From contig NW_019091490.1 in the NCBI RefSeq assembly GCF_001949145.1, forward strand, positions 282,983 through 346,982: a DNA stretch of 64,000 nucleotides. The letters run 5' to 3'. Positions 12,891 to 23,569 of this stretch are shown piece after piece; within the stretch, counting starts at the first letter, position 1; every line of letters begins with the position of its first letter. The notes beneath the pieces were generated by a model. The model was not told where the DNA came from and made no database searches. It was given only the letters and a program-made list of their open reading frames with translations. A program made the position numbers and the translations under genes. The stretch comes from Acanthaster planci. Taxonomy: Eukaryota; Echinodermata; Asteroidea; Valvatida; Acanthasteridae.

Positions 12891-13383
12891 TATGTAGAGA
12901 GTTGCGATATCAGTGTCTCGATTATTGGAACCAAATTGGTGGATTATGCCTCAGTTTTTACGCCGTTTTTTAAAAAAAAAAAGCTGTTTGGAAGGATTAG
13001 TATTGCCCAAAAAATTAGTAACTCAAAAATAAAAATTGGTTGTCCTATTGGTGCCTTCCAGGTAGCTTTCTTCCTTCTTTTTCACAAACCATCCAGTTCA
13101 GGCGCCACGAAAGGTTTAAATACCGATAGCCAATCACGACCTATTTACTGACCTGCAAGACTATAAACGCAAGATTTGGACGCCAAAATCATTCACGGCA
13201 GTCATCTTGAATGGTTTGTAATACTTCGTTTCCTAGGGCTACCTAGGAATCACTGATTTCTCATTACTGGCGTCAAATTGAGATCAGTGCTACAGACGGG
13301 CTCTATACATGTGTTTTTACGTGGTGCCTGAATTAGATAACGAATCACCATCGAGAATGATCTCTGTTACATAAATTATCGAT

Positions 13384-15680
13384 TTATGTCAGTAAGTAAA
13401 CGAGGAACAGCGAGAACGTCTGTGTGTATCTTCCCTGCCGAGCACTGTCTGAATGATATCCGTCAACCGGAGAGACGGGTTCAGCGAGCACCTCCAAGAA
13501 GTCCCTGACCGTCACCTTGTCGTCCAGCATCGCCCACTCTCGCAGCAGTTGCTCGGTCGGGTTGGCGACCCGATCGCTGTCCAACACGGCCACGGTCTCC
13601 ACATCTTTGCCCAACGCGCCTGCAAGGTTTAAAAGACAGGTTAACGCACATTACGAAGAACCCTGTGAACCAGTTTTATATAAACAACCAAATCCCGAAA
13701 TCAGTTGATTAGGAATACCCCGCTGTAAGACCTCTTGAGCTCCTTGCTGGACATGCCTCCAACAGACAAGATTGACCATGAGTAATGTGGGCACTTCAGA
13801 TTAGTAAATTTTGAACTATGTTGTTGAATAATAGCCGCAGAGAATTACCCCTTCGGGTAAAATTTGAATGGTTGCGACAACGTCATCGAAACTCGAAACG
13901 CTGCATTTTTGCAGTAAAACTCTCCAGGTGCACGCAACGTGTAGTGGAGTCGCTGCAGGGGGTGTGTGGGGCGTTACAACCCGTTTTCAAGTTTTGTCAG
14001 CAAAATCATGGTGCTGTCAGCAAGAATGGAGACGAAAAGGGGAGAGGGTGATCGTGTAAAACTATCGTTACTCGTGAATTTTGCCGACGGTCAGTCGACT
14101 TGGAAAATTACATGATGGTAACTTCCAATATAAAATGGTCTAGCTAAACGCCCGTGAAAACATTATCCTTTTTACCCTCACCTGCCGAAGTTTTCCAGTT
14201 CCTGTGTCTGTTGTTGAGCAGCGCACAGACTCGTTGAAAGAGGTCAGGTGGTAATTTGGTAACGGGAGTGTCCATGCCATATGAAAGACGTTGGGTAGGA
14301 TAGCTAAAGCTACGCCCGACAACCTGAAACGACAGAAGCAAGTCTAAAGATGAGGCCTTGTGTGATGATAAGTTAGGTGTAGGCGAGTGTGTCGTGTGGA
14401 GAGAAAAAGGAACAGCATGATCCGTACATAACACCAAAAGGAGGTTTGGTTAGGATGCACTGATTATGTTACCGAGTCTGACTCATTAATTGATGAGCAT
14501 TTTGTTCGTTTGTGATAATGTATTACGATACAAACATCAATGTGTTGATGAAACAGCAGCAGTATGAATCGCCCGATGGTAAAAATGATAAAAAGGGTAC
14601 GAAAGGCAAACCCTAACAAGGGCTTTGCTTGGACATCCCAACAGATGCAGTTCGTGTCTCCTCTGTCCACAGAACATTACAGCCGGTGACCTCGTGGGGA
14701 AGGCCTGGTCATTACCGGCCATTTTCAGGACGTGAATGGCCTCGTCGGGTGTGTCGTCATTTTGGCCTCCGTCGGTGACCCCGTCCCCGTCCATTTTTGA
14801 AGAACAAGATTCGACTGACGGATCTCAGAAGGGACAGCGGAGACCAAAGATGAAGTGGAGATGCGGATAGTCCCTCATGATGATGCTCCTTACGGCTTCA
14901 AGCAAACACCGAAGCAGCTTCGTGCTTGGTTTCTCGGACTCAAATTCAAGGACAGTCACCGATAAAAACATCTGCTGACAGGATCGCCTCTCAAGCTGCA
15001 CCTTAAAGATGAAACTAGTGCCAACATGAAAGCGACATCTGTCTGCAAAGGTCAACGGGCTGGAGTCGTTGGCATTCACCTTGTCTGAATGACACGCAAG
15101 AGTCAGGCATCGGACCAACAGGCAGTAGTAAATGGTCCTGGGCTCGAAGGAGCCGCAGTCGAGGTAAAAGACCTCCTCATCGCTCATGGACTCCCAGAAC
15201 CTCTCTGAGTTACCTTAGTAAGGAGGCAGTACAGCAGGTACAAGAAACCACCTCTCGGAGCAGCCTGGGTTTGCTCTTCGATTGACCGGACACATGAGGT
15301 CATAGGCTTGGAGAAGATGGATCAAAAGTGGGACGAGATGGGACATGTCACCGTAGATATGTAACAGTAGACCCTCAGTGATGATTCCGCTGACTTCATA
15401 GTTCATCCACTCCAGGGCGAAGCGGTGAGATCGTTTGAACGCACGGGGGATTTGCACCAACTTCTTCATGACGTCGACCAGGAACTGAGGGTCTATCACA
15501 ACATGTTGTCTCAGAACCTCGTCGTCATCTTTATAGATGATCTCTCGCTGAAGAATCGCAACATTTTCTTCACATCGTCTACTTCCGTCACACAGCAGGT
15601 CTTTCTGGCCAGGTCATGTACCTGTGTAAATGTCATCACGCTCTCGGCTCAGTCTGACTCAGCAACTTTCCTATAGACAG
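13384..15680 (-). pseudogene. Copy C: decayed, 5'-truncated COR-Death gene
   Basis: Inverted relative to copies A and B and alignable with them exon by exon. Piece 1 (about 15680-14618) carries COR: VHDLARKTCCVTEVDD, then VVIDPQFLVDVMKKLV, then the FALEWMNYEVSG region, through to CGQRR, ending at donor ctt|gttagg. Piece 2 (14323-14182, 142 nt as in A) has TKLPPDLFQRVCALLNN, the first death-domain helices. Piece 3 (from 13619) has LLREWAMLDDKVTVRD. Lesions: TGA at 15649-15651, a frameshift near 15541-15548, TAA at 15215-15217 (CAA in A), TGA at 14825-14827 (TGT in A), and a 1-base insertion near 13475-13485 that replaces the normal C-terminus. No Roc P-loop or membrane part is found to its right. 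Introns are retained, so it arose by DNA duplication and not retroposition. Confidence 0.85.
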
Positions 15681-16129
15681 CAGTGATAAATCCCCATACT
15701 TCACAAATATTTGAAAAATTGTTCAGGCTGGACAGAAAAACGATGTTCGACTTTTCCTCTTTCAATTTCCTTTTTATCTTTAGTGGGTTGACCCATGAAT
15801 TTTTAGAAATTCTCACCCAAACTGCAGATCACCCCTGACAAAGGAAATTTCACAGCCTGTAGCCATTTTGAAAATGCATCCCCCTGCAAAACGGCTAGAA
15901 TAGTGCCAATTTCCGACCCGATTGCATCCAAATGGCTCAGAGGTTCAGTTTCATATTTCTTCAATTCCCCAGTTCCATGGCTCTCAGCTCAGGACCCGCT
16001 AATATGGAATATTTTGAGTATATAACTTTTATTAATGAGCCCGGCGCACATATTTCTGGCCTACATACGTGGGTACACCCCAAAATATAGTTCTATGTAG
16101 TTCCCCTAAGTTTTACTGCCCTGCTCTTA

Positions 16130-17000
16130 ATTCTGCGTCAACCTTTCACACATAGCCCATAACAACTGAAAAGTCATTGCTACTCGGTTTCATGAGTGTT
16201 TTGAAATGGCGTTCTGAAATTTCCCCACAGTGTACATTCCCGTACCTCGGGGTACCAGGTCGATAACACGATAATGACTTTCTGTTTTGTATCGCTTCCG
16301 CACTGTGCCAAGAGTCAAACGCTTGTTATGCCTCAAACTCGACTGTAAACCTGTGCACCGTGAAAGCGTCTTATCACCGCATGATATGACAAAGTTATAA
16401 GCATTAATCCTGACCATAGTGGTGACATTGGGATTTTAAACCTGTCTGCCTTGCTGTTCCGCTAGGTGGTCAACGTCACCGTAAAGACAAGCGTTATCGA
16501 GCCCTTTAAGCGAACGTGAGAAGTTGAGTTGAATTCTTTCGACTGTTCAAATAAGGTAAGATATTGTCAGTGTGCTGTAGGGCCTCATCGCTGGCATCCA
16601 GTTAGATTGAAGGCAACTGAAAGATTTCTAGCAGGTCAGGAGTTCGTTATATGATAATCACGCAGCAGGCCAACAGCAGAGCGTGTAAACAAATGGGCTT
16701 ATATGAGCTCAAGCCAAGTGTGGAGTTAGAGCTATGTCTCCGGGAGAGGGGGGGAGGGGCAAGAACAAGGGCAATTTCTTCATTGCAATCTTTTTTAGTC
16801 TTATACTGAAGTGTGAGGTTACATAAATGTATCGGGGAGATTTTGCACCTTTTGAGGAGGAAAGGGAAGAAAATTATACGTACAAGTACCCGTCCTCTTT
16901 GCAGCAAATCTAGCTGCGTGGCTACTTTTGGCAGGTCCGGACCCTATTCGCCCCCTCCCTTAGATCAGCTCGTGCTGAAAACACTCCGCTTTTTTGTTTA
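16130..17000. repeat. Segmental duplication, copy A upstream block
   Basis: Matches 29022-29970 in the same orientation. Shared blocks in order include tctgcgtca, aacctttcacaca, tagtggtgacattgg, tgtctgccttgc, gtgagaagttga, gcctcat-gc-gcatccag, gagctcaagccaagtg-like, and aaaattatacgtacaa. Position and order mirror the genes, so the tandem duplication that made A and B included this upstream DNA. Confidence 0.75.
16414..16555 (+). other. Candidate 5' UTR exon of copy A
   Basis: A block conserved at 29330-29465 that ends at a donor-like site in both copies (aag|gtaagat here, aag|gtgagat there). The first coding exon of each gene begins at an acceptor only 6 nt before the ATG, so an upstream non-coding exon must exist. 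This conserved block is the best candidate. Its 5' edge is not defined. No transcript evidence. Confidence 0.35.
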
Positions 17001-17518
17001 TATCAAATAAAATTTGAAAGAAATAAATTTAATTTAATTTTTATAATTGAAATAAAACGACATTGAAGAATCTGGTACAAACCTCTTGTTCAATATCGGC
17101 ATTAAAGAACCATTAGGCCAGCCAACATGCAGTATTCTAGCTAACGTCAGTGGCAACTAACTAAAATGGCGGACCGAGGCGAATTGCAAAGCTGAGAAAA
17201 ACAATATCCCGAACTACGTATCAAGTAGACCGTGCATATGGAAACAATATACCCTGGTGTGAAACTGATATAAGTTTTGTTTCAGGTAAACAAGTTTCAG
17301 TTTATACTAAGGACTCTTTTATAGGGAATGTATTGCAAATTATATACAAAGGCGACTCGAATCACTACTGTTCCTTGCCAAGAGCACATTTTCTTGATAT
17401 CAGGACGAGTATATACATGCAGTTTCTTGTATACCGTTGTCTGTGCGGGCACGCTTTGCTATGGCAAAAGTAGTTTACACTTCCGCGTCTGTGTTGACAC
17501 ATGACAACGTTGCACCGT

Positions 17519-17652
17519 ACTACGGAAGTGTATCGCTGCCAACGAAAAAAAGTTTCATCTCGTTTAAACGATTTATTTATCACGAGATAATAAGTCGTTT
17601 AAACGAGATAAAATAAACTTTTCGCGCTTGCAGCAATACTCTTCCGTACCTT
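17519..17652. mobile_element. Foldback element / long hairpin
   Basis: Outer arms tacggaagtgtatcgctgc and gcagcaatactcttccgta are near-perfect inverted repeats. Inner arms atctcgtttaaacga and tcgtttaaacgagat are also inverted. About 134 bp in all, non-coding. MITE-like. Confidence 0.6.
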
Positions 17653-19340
17653 CCTTTTTGACTGGCCATAAGGATTAATATAAAGTATGTTTGGGTAAAT
17701 CCTTTTTGCATGACGGGTCCACTCTTTTTACGTCACAGTTATTGTTATTATTTCTCATATTTATCCAGGGTAGCTTATTCATCAAAACGGTGGCCTTCCA
17801 TAAGGCCCTGTCATACCACTTAAAGAAACTCAACTTTAAAAGCTACATTAAAATGAATGAACTTTTAAAACAAAATACTACAATAATAAAATTTTAAAAG
17901 ATTACCACGGAATAAAAATAAATATTCAACAGGAAAGTAAAATTAGTAAAACAAGACAAAACAAAACAAACACATAAAAAGTATAAACAACACATACATT
18001 TTAAACAAAACACCATAGCAAGCAGAAATACAGTAAAAATAAATGTTCAAAATATATGTGTTTTTCCTACAGGGTTACTGCTAAAACTATCCCTGGCCGT
18101 CAGTACAAAAAACTGGAACTATGAAATAGAAAATATTTTTGTAAATGTCACTTAAACCATTGAAATTGTACCTTTGGCTTTCAATTGGTTTTACGCTAAT
18201 GCATTTGCATATTCATGAGCAGAACTTTGATGTCATCCAAGGCAATGGGACTTAATGCTCCATTGATTTGTGCACAGGAACTTTTTAGATGTTTTTTTTG
18301 AACACTGAAATCTTAGATTTCATTTCCTTTGACAATTTATCGCTGTGTGTGATTATGGCAATAAGCCAGCAAGCATCCTTTTCACAGTATTGCTTTCAGA
18401 TAGTTTTCTGATGGAGTTCACCATGAACGTGAAAACATGCAAACTGAACCACATCTTCCTGGATTTACATCAAAGCAAAAGCGCCCTCACTTGTCCAGAA
18501 ATGCTTGGTCAATTTCGAATGTAAAAAAAGTGCTTTTTTAAGCTCACTTAACTCAAAAACGATGTCAGACTGTCTTCATACATTGGACAAGAGTACAGAA
18601 GTACACAAGAAGCGATTCTAAAAAAGAAAAAAATATTTCACGGATCCTTTATGTGTTTAAAATCCCACACGGCTTTCAAAACACGAGATGCTAATAACAT
18701 GTACCACTAAATAATGAATTACAATTCGACCCTCTTGAGTCAAATTTACATTTCGCCTAAATTTGAGGTAAGATCCAATTAAACCAACGGTCAATTTTTC
18801 TGCAAACTTTGGCCGCCCATTAAAATTGCAGGCAAACGGAGAGTTGTACTATAGGAAAAAAAAAGAAAGCTGAGTATTTAGTGAGAATCAACCAATAACG
18901 ATAATCACATCGCTTCAATTTTTAGATATTTGTAGCATTATCTACTCCCTCAAGTTTGGAGTCGATTTCACCTTCTCCAATAGATATATTTAAATTGTAC
19001 TTTGATGAAATTAACATGACATCACTTCACAAAAATCTACCCATGCAGTAAATTCTTGTTCCCTGATCGTGATTGCTATTCCACAAAAGTTCATGAGAAT
19101 TCATCCATAAAGTTTTAAACAGTATGTATCAAGAAAGATGGACAGACGTAGTACAACTGATAATCTTCTTCGCAAAGGTGACCTAAATCGAAGAAACAAC
19201 TGTGTCGTAACTTTGCCAGACAGGACATCTCGCCGCCTAGGCCAAAAAGATAGTTGGGTGTCAGGGGTGTCGAAAATTGGTAACAGATTTGTAGAAAATA
19301 TCGGGACACCGTAGTGGCGATTCTTATTATGTTCTGCATT

Positions 19341-19807
19341 AGGGCACCCTTATTAAATTCTATGGTTCTCATTTCTTTTACCACTTGAGATAAGGTCGGT
19401 TCGTGTTCTTATTGTTACCCGAATCCACAAAACATACCGTGTAGGACTGAGGAAGTCTAATGCTGCTGGTCGGTACCATGCTGCTCACATTGAAAATCCC
19501 CTTATACGAGTCCGGGTCAAGACAAATGTAGAGCCATGCATGAACGTCAGTGGGCTGCGCCACGGAAGGGTGCGGTATACCGTATGTTCACGCGAACGCC
19601 GACCGTCGCTGTTGGTCGTTTGCGAAATCGTAAGTTTTCAGGGCTTTTATTTTCAAAGGTCATGCTGGCCAATTCTTTTCCCTTCAATTTGTTTTTGGGT
19701 TAAGGTCTTTTTAGCAGGGTTAGCGGCGAAAAAAATATTTTTCCCGTGATTGGGAGCCCAAGATAGGGTCGGTCAGAAACGAGAACCATAGAATAGGGTG
19801 CCCTTAC
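19341..19807. mobile_element. ~465-bp TIR element upstream of copy A
   Basis: The left end agggcacccttattaaattc with tatggttctcatttct is inverted at the right end, agaaacgagaaccatagaat with agggtgccct. An inner gataaggtcggt and gatagggtcggt pair is also present. Absent from the corresponding place upstream of copy B, so it probably inserted after the duplication, or was lost in B. Confidence 0.6.
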
Positions 19808-19874
19808 GGCGCTTTAAAAGAAAGACGTGTCACCTCTCCTAAGCAGTGTCAATAATAAGCTATTATAAGCACCG

Positions 19875-20495
19875 AGCTGGACCAAGAGAGTGCGCGATTT
19901 TCCTAGCAACAGAGCCCCCCCCCTTGACGGGAACTAGATTTCGCTGGTTCACAAACGACTATGAAATGCACACACATTAGGGCACATTCCACCAAATTGT
20001 TGTATTTCTGCGCGTGAGCTCATTAACATTTCGTGATCCCACGGGGTTTTTACAATAAGACATGCCATAATCAGGAGGTGTCATTGAAATATTTCTATGA
20101 ATCCCGAATTTGGGACTGACAGTTTCCAGTTCGGGGTATTTCCTTCACAAAAAACCACTAATTCCGGGCCTGTTTTGGAAAGAGGCAGGCGGCTACGTTC
20201 AGAAATGAGGGCTTAGTTTTACTACTGTTTTGGGGGTACCTTCCTTGAAAGGCGAAAAAAAAAAGATTTTCGTGGCTAACCCCCATGAAATTGAAACGAA
20301 AAGTGATCTTCTGGCCATAATCGCGAATTTCCAGTTAAAAAAAACCGAGGCCAACCTCTTCACGAGAGTCAACAGGCGGCGCTATTTCGGTCCGATTTTG
20401 CACTGTTTTCTATCTGCGCGTATTTGGAGTAGTGCAAACATTAGGGTCGCTACCAACATATTGAACACTGCACTCCCCCACCAACATGGCTCTCT
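19875..20495. repeat. Dispersed repeat, copy 1 (interrupted)
   Basis: agctggaccaagagag, then cctagcaac, then ggttcacaaacgactatgaa at 19.88-19.97 kb, and ctaccaacat, then ttgaacactgcactcc, then accaacatggctct at 20.45-20.49 kb, match in order the reverse complement of 24595-24745. About 480 bp of other DNA separates the two parts here. Confidence 0.5.
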
Positions 20496-20776
20496 AAAAC
20501 CGATGATGAATGTATCTACTCATGACGGATAGACTGATGAAGGAATATATTCAAAAGTATACGCAAAAGCTTGTTAGTGGCTGATGCAAAAGATTCAGGC
20601 ACAACTTATTCTCAAGCGATAACCGAATGGGATTACCTCTAAAAGCATAAGTCAGTGCTTGTGCCAAGAGACTGGTGAAATCAGTTCGAATCACTGATTA
20701 AAACAGACAAGAATTTGACACTGATGGACTAATTGTGGCATATGTTCCCCTAAACCTTATCCGTTTACAGGACAAA

Positions 20777-23569
20777 ATGAATCCTGGGAAAAGAAGCTTC
20801 TACAGCGGAATCGGAACAAGCTTAGTTGAGAAAATCTTGTCAGGGCTGTCGGACTTCGGGACCAGAAGCCTGAACCTTAGCGTGATGGTGAACGACCCGG
20901 AACTCAAAGAAGCCTACACGGCTGCACAGACCAACGGTCAGCTCCCATCCAATCGAGCTCGGGTCCTGATCCTCGGGGAGCCTCGTGCAGGTAAAACCAG
21001 TCTGCTGAACCGTCTCCTTGGCAAGGAGTTTGACCGCCTCGAGCAACCCACGCACGGCATAGAGACGAGGATGTGTCACGTGATTAATGTGGATAAAAAG
21101 TGGAACCAGTCGGATGCCGCCAAGGCAGACGACATCCAGGAATGTGCTTCGGCGGTAACGATTCTTGGCGAAACTTCCTCTGCCAATATTAAGAAAGGAC
21201 GCCAAAATAACAACTGCTTCCAGTCACCGATGACCCGAAACTCTCAGCCAACCCCTCTTGGTAGTCAAAAAAGTGGTAGTGACGCTGTGAAAATATTCAA
21301 ACTTTTCCAGCTTTTTCTCGCAATCGCCGTTGTCTACACTCTTAAGATGTTCCACTACGGCTATTTTCAGTTCGTCTTGTGCGCTATAATCGCAATGGCC
21401 ACGATTCTAGACTACAACAATGCCTACCGTTTTGCAACTTCTATGTCTTTCGTTGCTGTCCTCTTCGAAGCCTTGATCCGCATTGACAAGCCACTTGAGG
21501 ACCTAGCCTGTAAAGCAAATGACAAAATCTCTAATCGAGAACCTGTCGACTTCGTCACCAACATTATCTTGGTTTCAACAGCTACGGTCCTTGTTGGCAT
21601 GTCTACAGGACTTGGCTTTCGAACAGGCATCGCTGTAGCCCTCTCTGCCTGTGCCCACCCCTCTGAGACTGACACCAAGGCGCAGACTGCTTTCGAAAAT
21701 TTGGAGGCATCTTGGATTACGCTCATTCTGTGTGTGGTGTTTGGGATAGGAGGGCTTATAGGTTTTGCTACCTACAAGTTCTGCACAGCTGATGATCGGT
21801 GGCATAAAAAGAGGATGACTGTGTCGGTGGCTTTAATATCAGTTATAGTTGCTGTTTATTTAAAGAGCGAGTGCCGCCTCGCACCCTATTTGTTTCTATG
21901 TCTAACTGGCTTTTTGACGGTAATCGGTGGCGCTTGGGGGACCATTTTTGGTAGACGAGCTGTTCTGAAGTATGGCTTGGAGGCCAGCTATGCCACCAAG
22001 AAGATCCTGGGATTTCTCTTAGGTTTATTCATTGCACGCATATGCGGATGGACACTGAGGGTACCAGACGCTTCGTTGCCCTCTCTTGCCTTTTACACCC
22101 TGTCTGTCACCGCACACCCACTTTTCGATCTCTATACTTCTTATAAAATATGGCGTGCAAAAGCGGTCTTTCCAATTAAGCTTATCCGGAACCAGATGAA
22201 AGCCATTGTCAAAGGGCAACCACTCTTGGAGACCAAGTTGAGTCTGTGGGATTTCGCTGGGGACTCTCTTTACCACTGTGCACATCACATCTTCATGCCA
22301 GACCGAGCTTTATACGTCATCGTCTTCAACTTACAGGCTGCTGTCNNNNNNNNNNNNNNNNNNNNNNNNNNNNNNNNNNNNNNNNNNNNNNNNNNNNNNN
22401 NNNNNNNNNNNNNNNNNNNNNNNNNNNNNNNNNNNNNNNNNNNNNNNNNNNNNNNNNNNNNNNNNNNNNNNNNNNNNNNNNNNNNNNNNNNNNNNNNNNN
22501 NNNNNNNNNNNNNNNNNNNNNNNNNNNNNNNNNNNNNNNNNNNNNNNNNNNNNNNNNNNNNNNNNNNNNNNNNNNNNNNNNNNNNNNNNNNNNNNNNNNN
22601 NNNNNNNNNNNNNNNNNNNNNNNNNNNNNNNNNNNNNNNNNNNNNNNNNNNNNNNNNNNNNNNNNNNNNNNNNNNNNNNNNNNNNNNNNNNNNNNNNNNN
22701 NNNNNNNNNNNNNNNNNNNNNNNNNNNNNNNNNNNNNNNNNNNNNNNNNNNNACGATATCACCGCTTCGCCCTGGAGTGGATGAACTACGAGGTTAGCGG
22801 AATCATCACTGAGGGTCTACTTTTGCATATCTACGGTGACATGCCCCATTTCGTCCCATTTTTGATCCATCTCCTCCAAGCCTATGACCTCATGTGTCCG
22901 GTCAATCGAAGAGCAAACCCAGGCTGCTCCGAGAGGTCATTTCTTGTACCTGCTGTATTGCCTCCTTACCAAGGTGAACCAGAGAAGTTCTGGGAGCCAG
23001 TTAGCGGTGAGGAGGTCTTTTACTTCGACTTTGGCTTCTTCGATCCCAGCACCATTTACTACCGTCTGTTGGCCCGCTGCTTGACCCTTGCGTGTCATTC
23101 AGACAGGGTGAATGCCAACGACTCCAGCCCGTTGATCTTTGCAGACAGATGTCGCTTTCATGTTGGCACTAGTTTCATCTTCAAGGTGCAGCTTGAGAGA
23201 CGATCCTCTCAGCAGATGCTTTTATCGGTGACTGTCCTTGCATTTGAGCCCGAGAAACCAAGCACGAAGCTGCTCCGGTGTTTGCTGGAAACCGTAAGGA
23301 GCATCATCACGAGGGACTATCCGCATCTCCACTTCATCTTTGGTCCCCGCTGTCCCTTCTGTGGCCGGGCAGCCAAATCTTGTTCTTCAAAAATGGACGG
23401 GGAAGGGAACACTCATGGAAGCCGAGATATCAACACACTGGACCACGATTTTCACGTCCTGAAAATGGCCGGTAATGACCAGGCCTTTCCCACGAGGTCA
23501 CCAGTTATAATGATCTGTGGGCAGAAGAGATACGAGATGCCGCTGTCTGGCTTAGAAAACAAAACCTTT
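20777..23569 (+). CDS. Copy A exon 1: Roc GTPase with membrane insert, then COR
   Basis: Encodes the first 931 nominal residues of a Roc-COR-Death protein. The P-loop is GEPRAGKTS (residues 67-75; G67, G72, K73, T74). The G2-like PTHGIE follows at about 95. About 390 residues later comes G3, WDFAGDSLYHCAHHIF (W about 491), then RALYVIVF, as in Roc domains. The interval holds about 8-10 hydrophobic helices between residues 175 and 470 (for example IILVSTATVLVGMSTGLG and ILGFLLGLFIARICGW). G4 falls in the N run. After it comes COR: FALEWMNYEVSG, LLLHIYGD, HLLQAYDLMCP, FLVPAVLPPYQG. No LRRs are seen. The start is the ATG six nt after acceptor tttacag. Donor ttt|gtaagc gives phase 0. Normal Roc lacks such an insert. 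Likely a membrane GTPase with signalling output; ligand and nucleotide specificity unknown. Confidence 0.85.
22346..22752. other. Assembly gap (407 N) inside copy A exon 1
   Basis: Run of N starting just after ...FNLQAAV and ending before RYHRFALEW. It hides the G4/G5 part of Roc and the start of COR. An intron could also be hidden. The reading frame is open on both sides, but its continuity across the gap depends on the estimated gap length. Confidence 0.95.

Larger units (their letters stand above)
9440..13383. other. Upstream region of the minus-strand receptor / intergenic
   Basis: No supported coding sequence. It should hold the receptor's 5' UTR and promoter, but I cannot place a TATA box or initiator with confidence. 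Recognisable contents are a gacttg-rich simple-sequence tract (10.66-11.15 kb), a degenerate tandem repeat (11.28-11.81 kb) and a 240-bp inverted repeat (12.65-12.89 kb). Confidence 0.4.
15681..20776. other. Upstream/5' intron region of copy A
   Basis: No supported ORF. It holds a block duplicated upstream of copy B (16.13-17.0 kb and again about 18.89-19.3 kb), a candidate 5' UTR exon, a hairpin element at 17.5 kb, a TIR element at 19.34-19.81 kb, and a dispersed repeat (19.87-20.5 kb) that recurs inverted in intron 1 of copy A. The extra length here compared with copy B comes mostly from such insertions. Confidence 0.4.

Noticed and set aside
13384-15680. Copy C as a functional gene on the minus strand
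   Set aside because: Several independent stops and frameshifts at positions intact in A, together with loss of the GTPase half.
20735-20776. Extension of copy A exon 1 upstream of the ATG at 20777
   Set aside because: The open frame continues, but a clear acceptor (tttacag) at 20770 is shared with copy B (gcacag), where the upstream sequence is unrelated.
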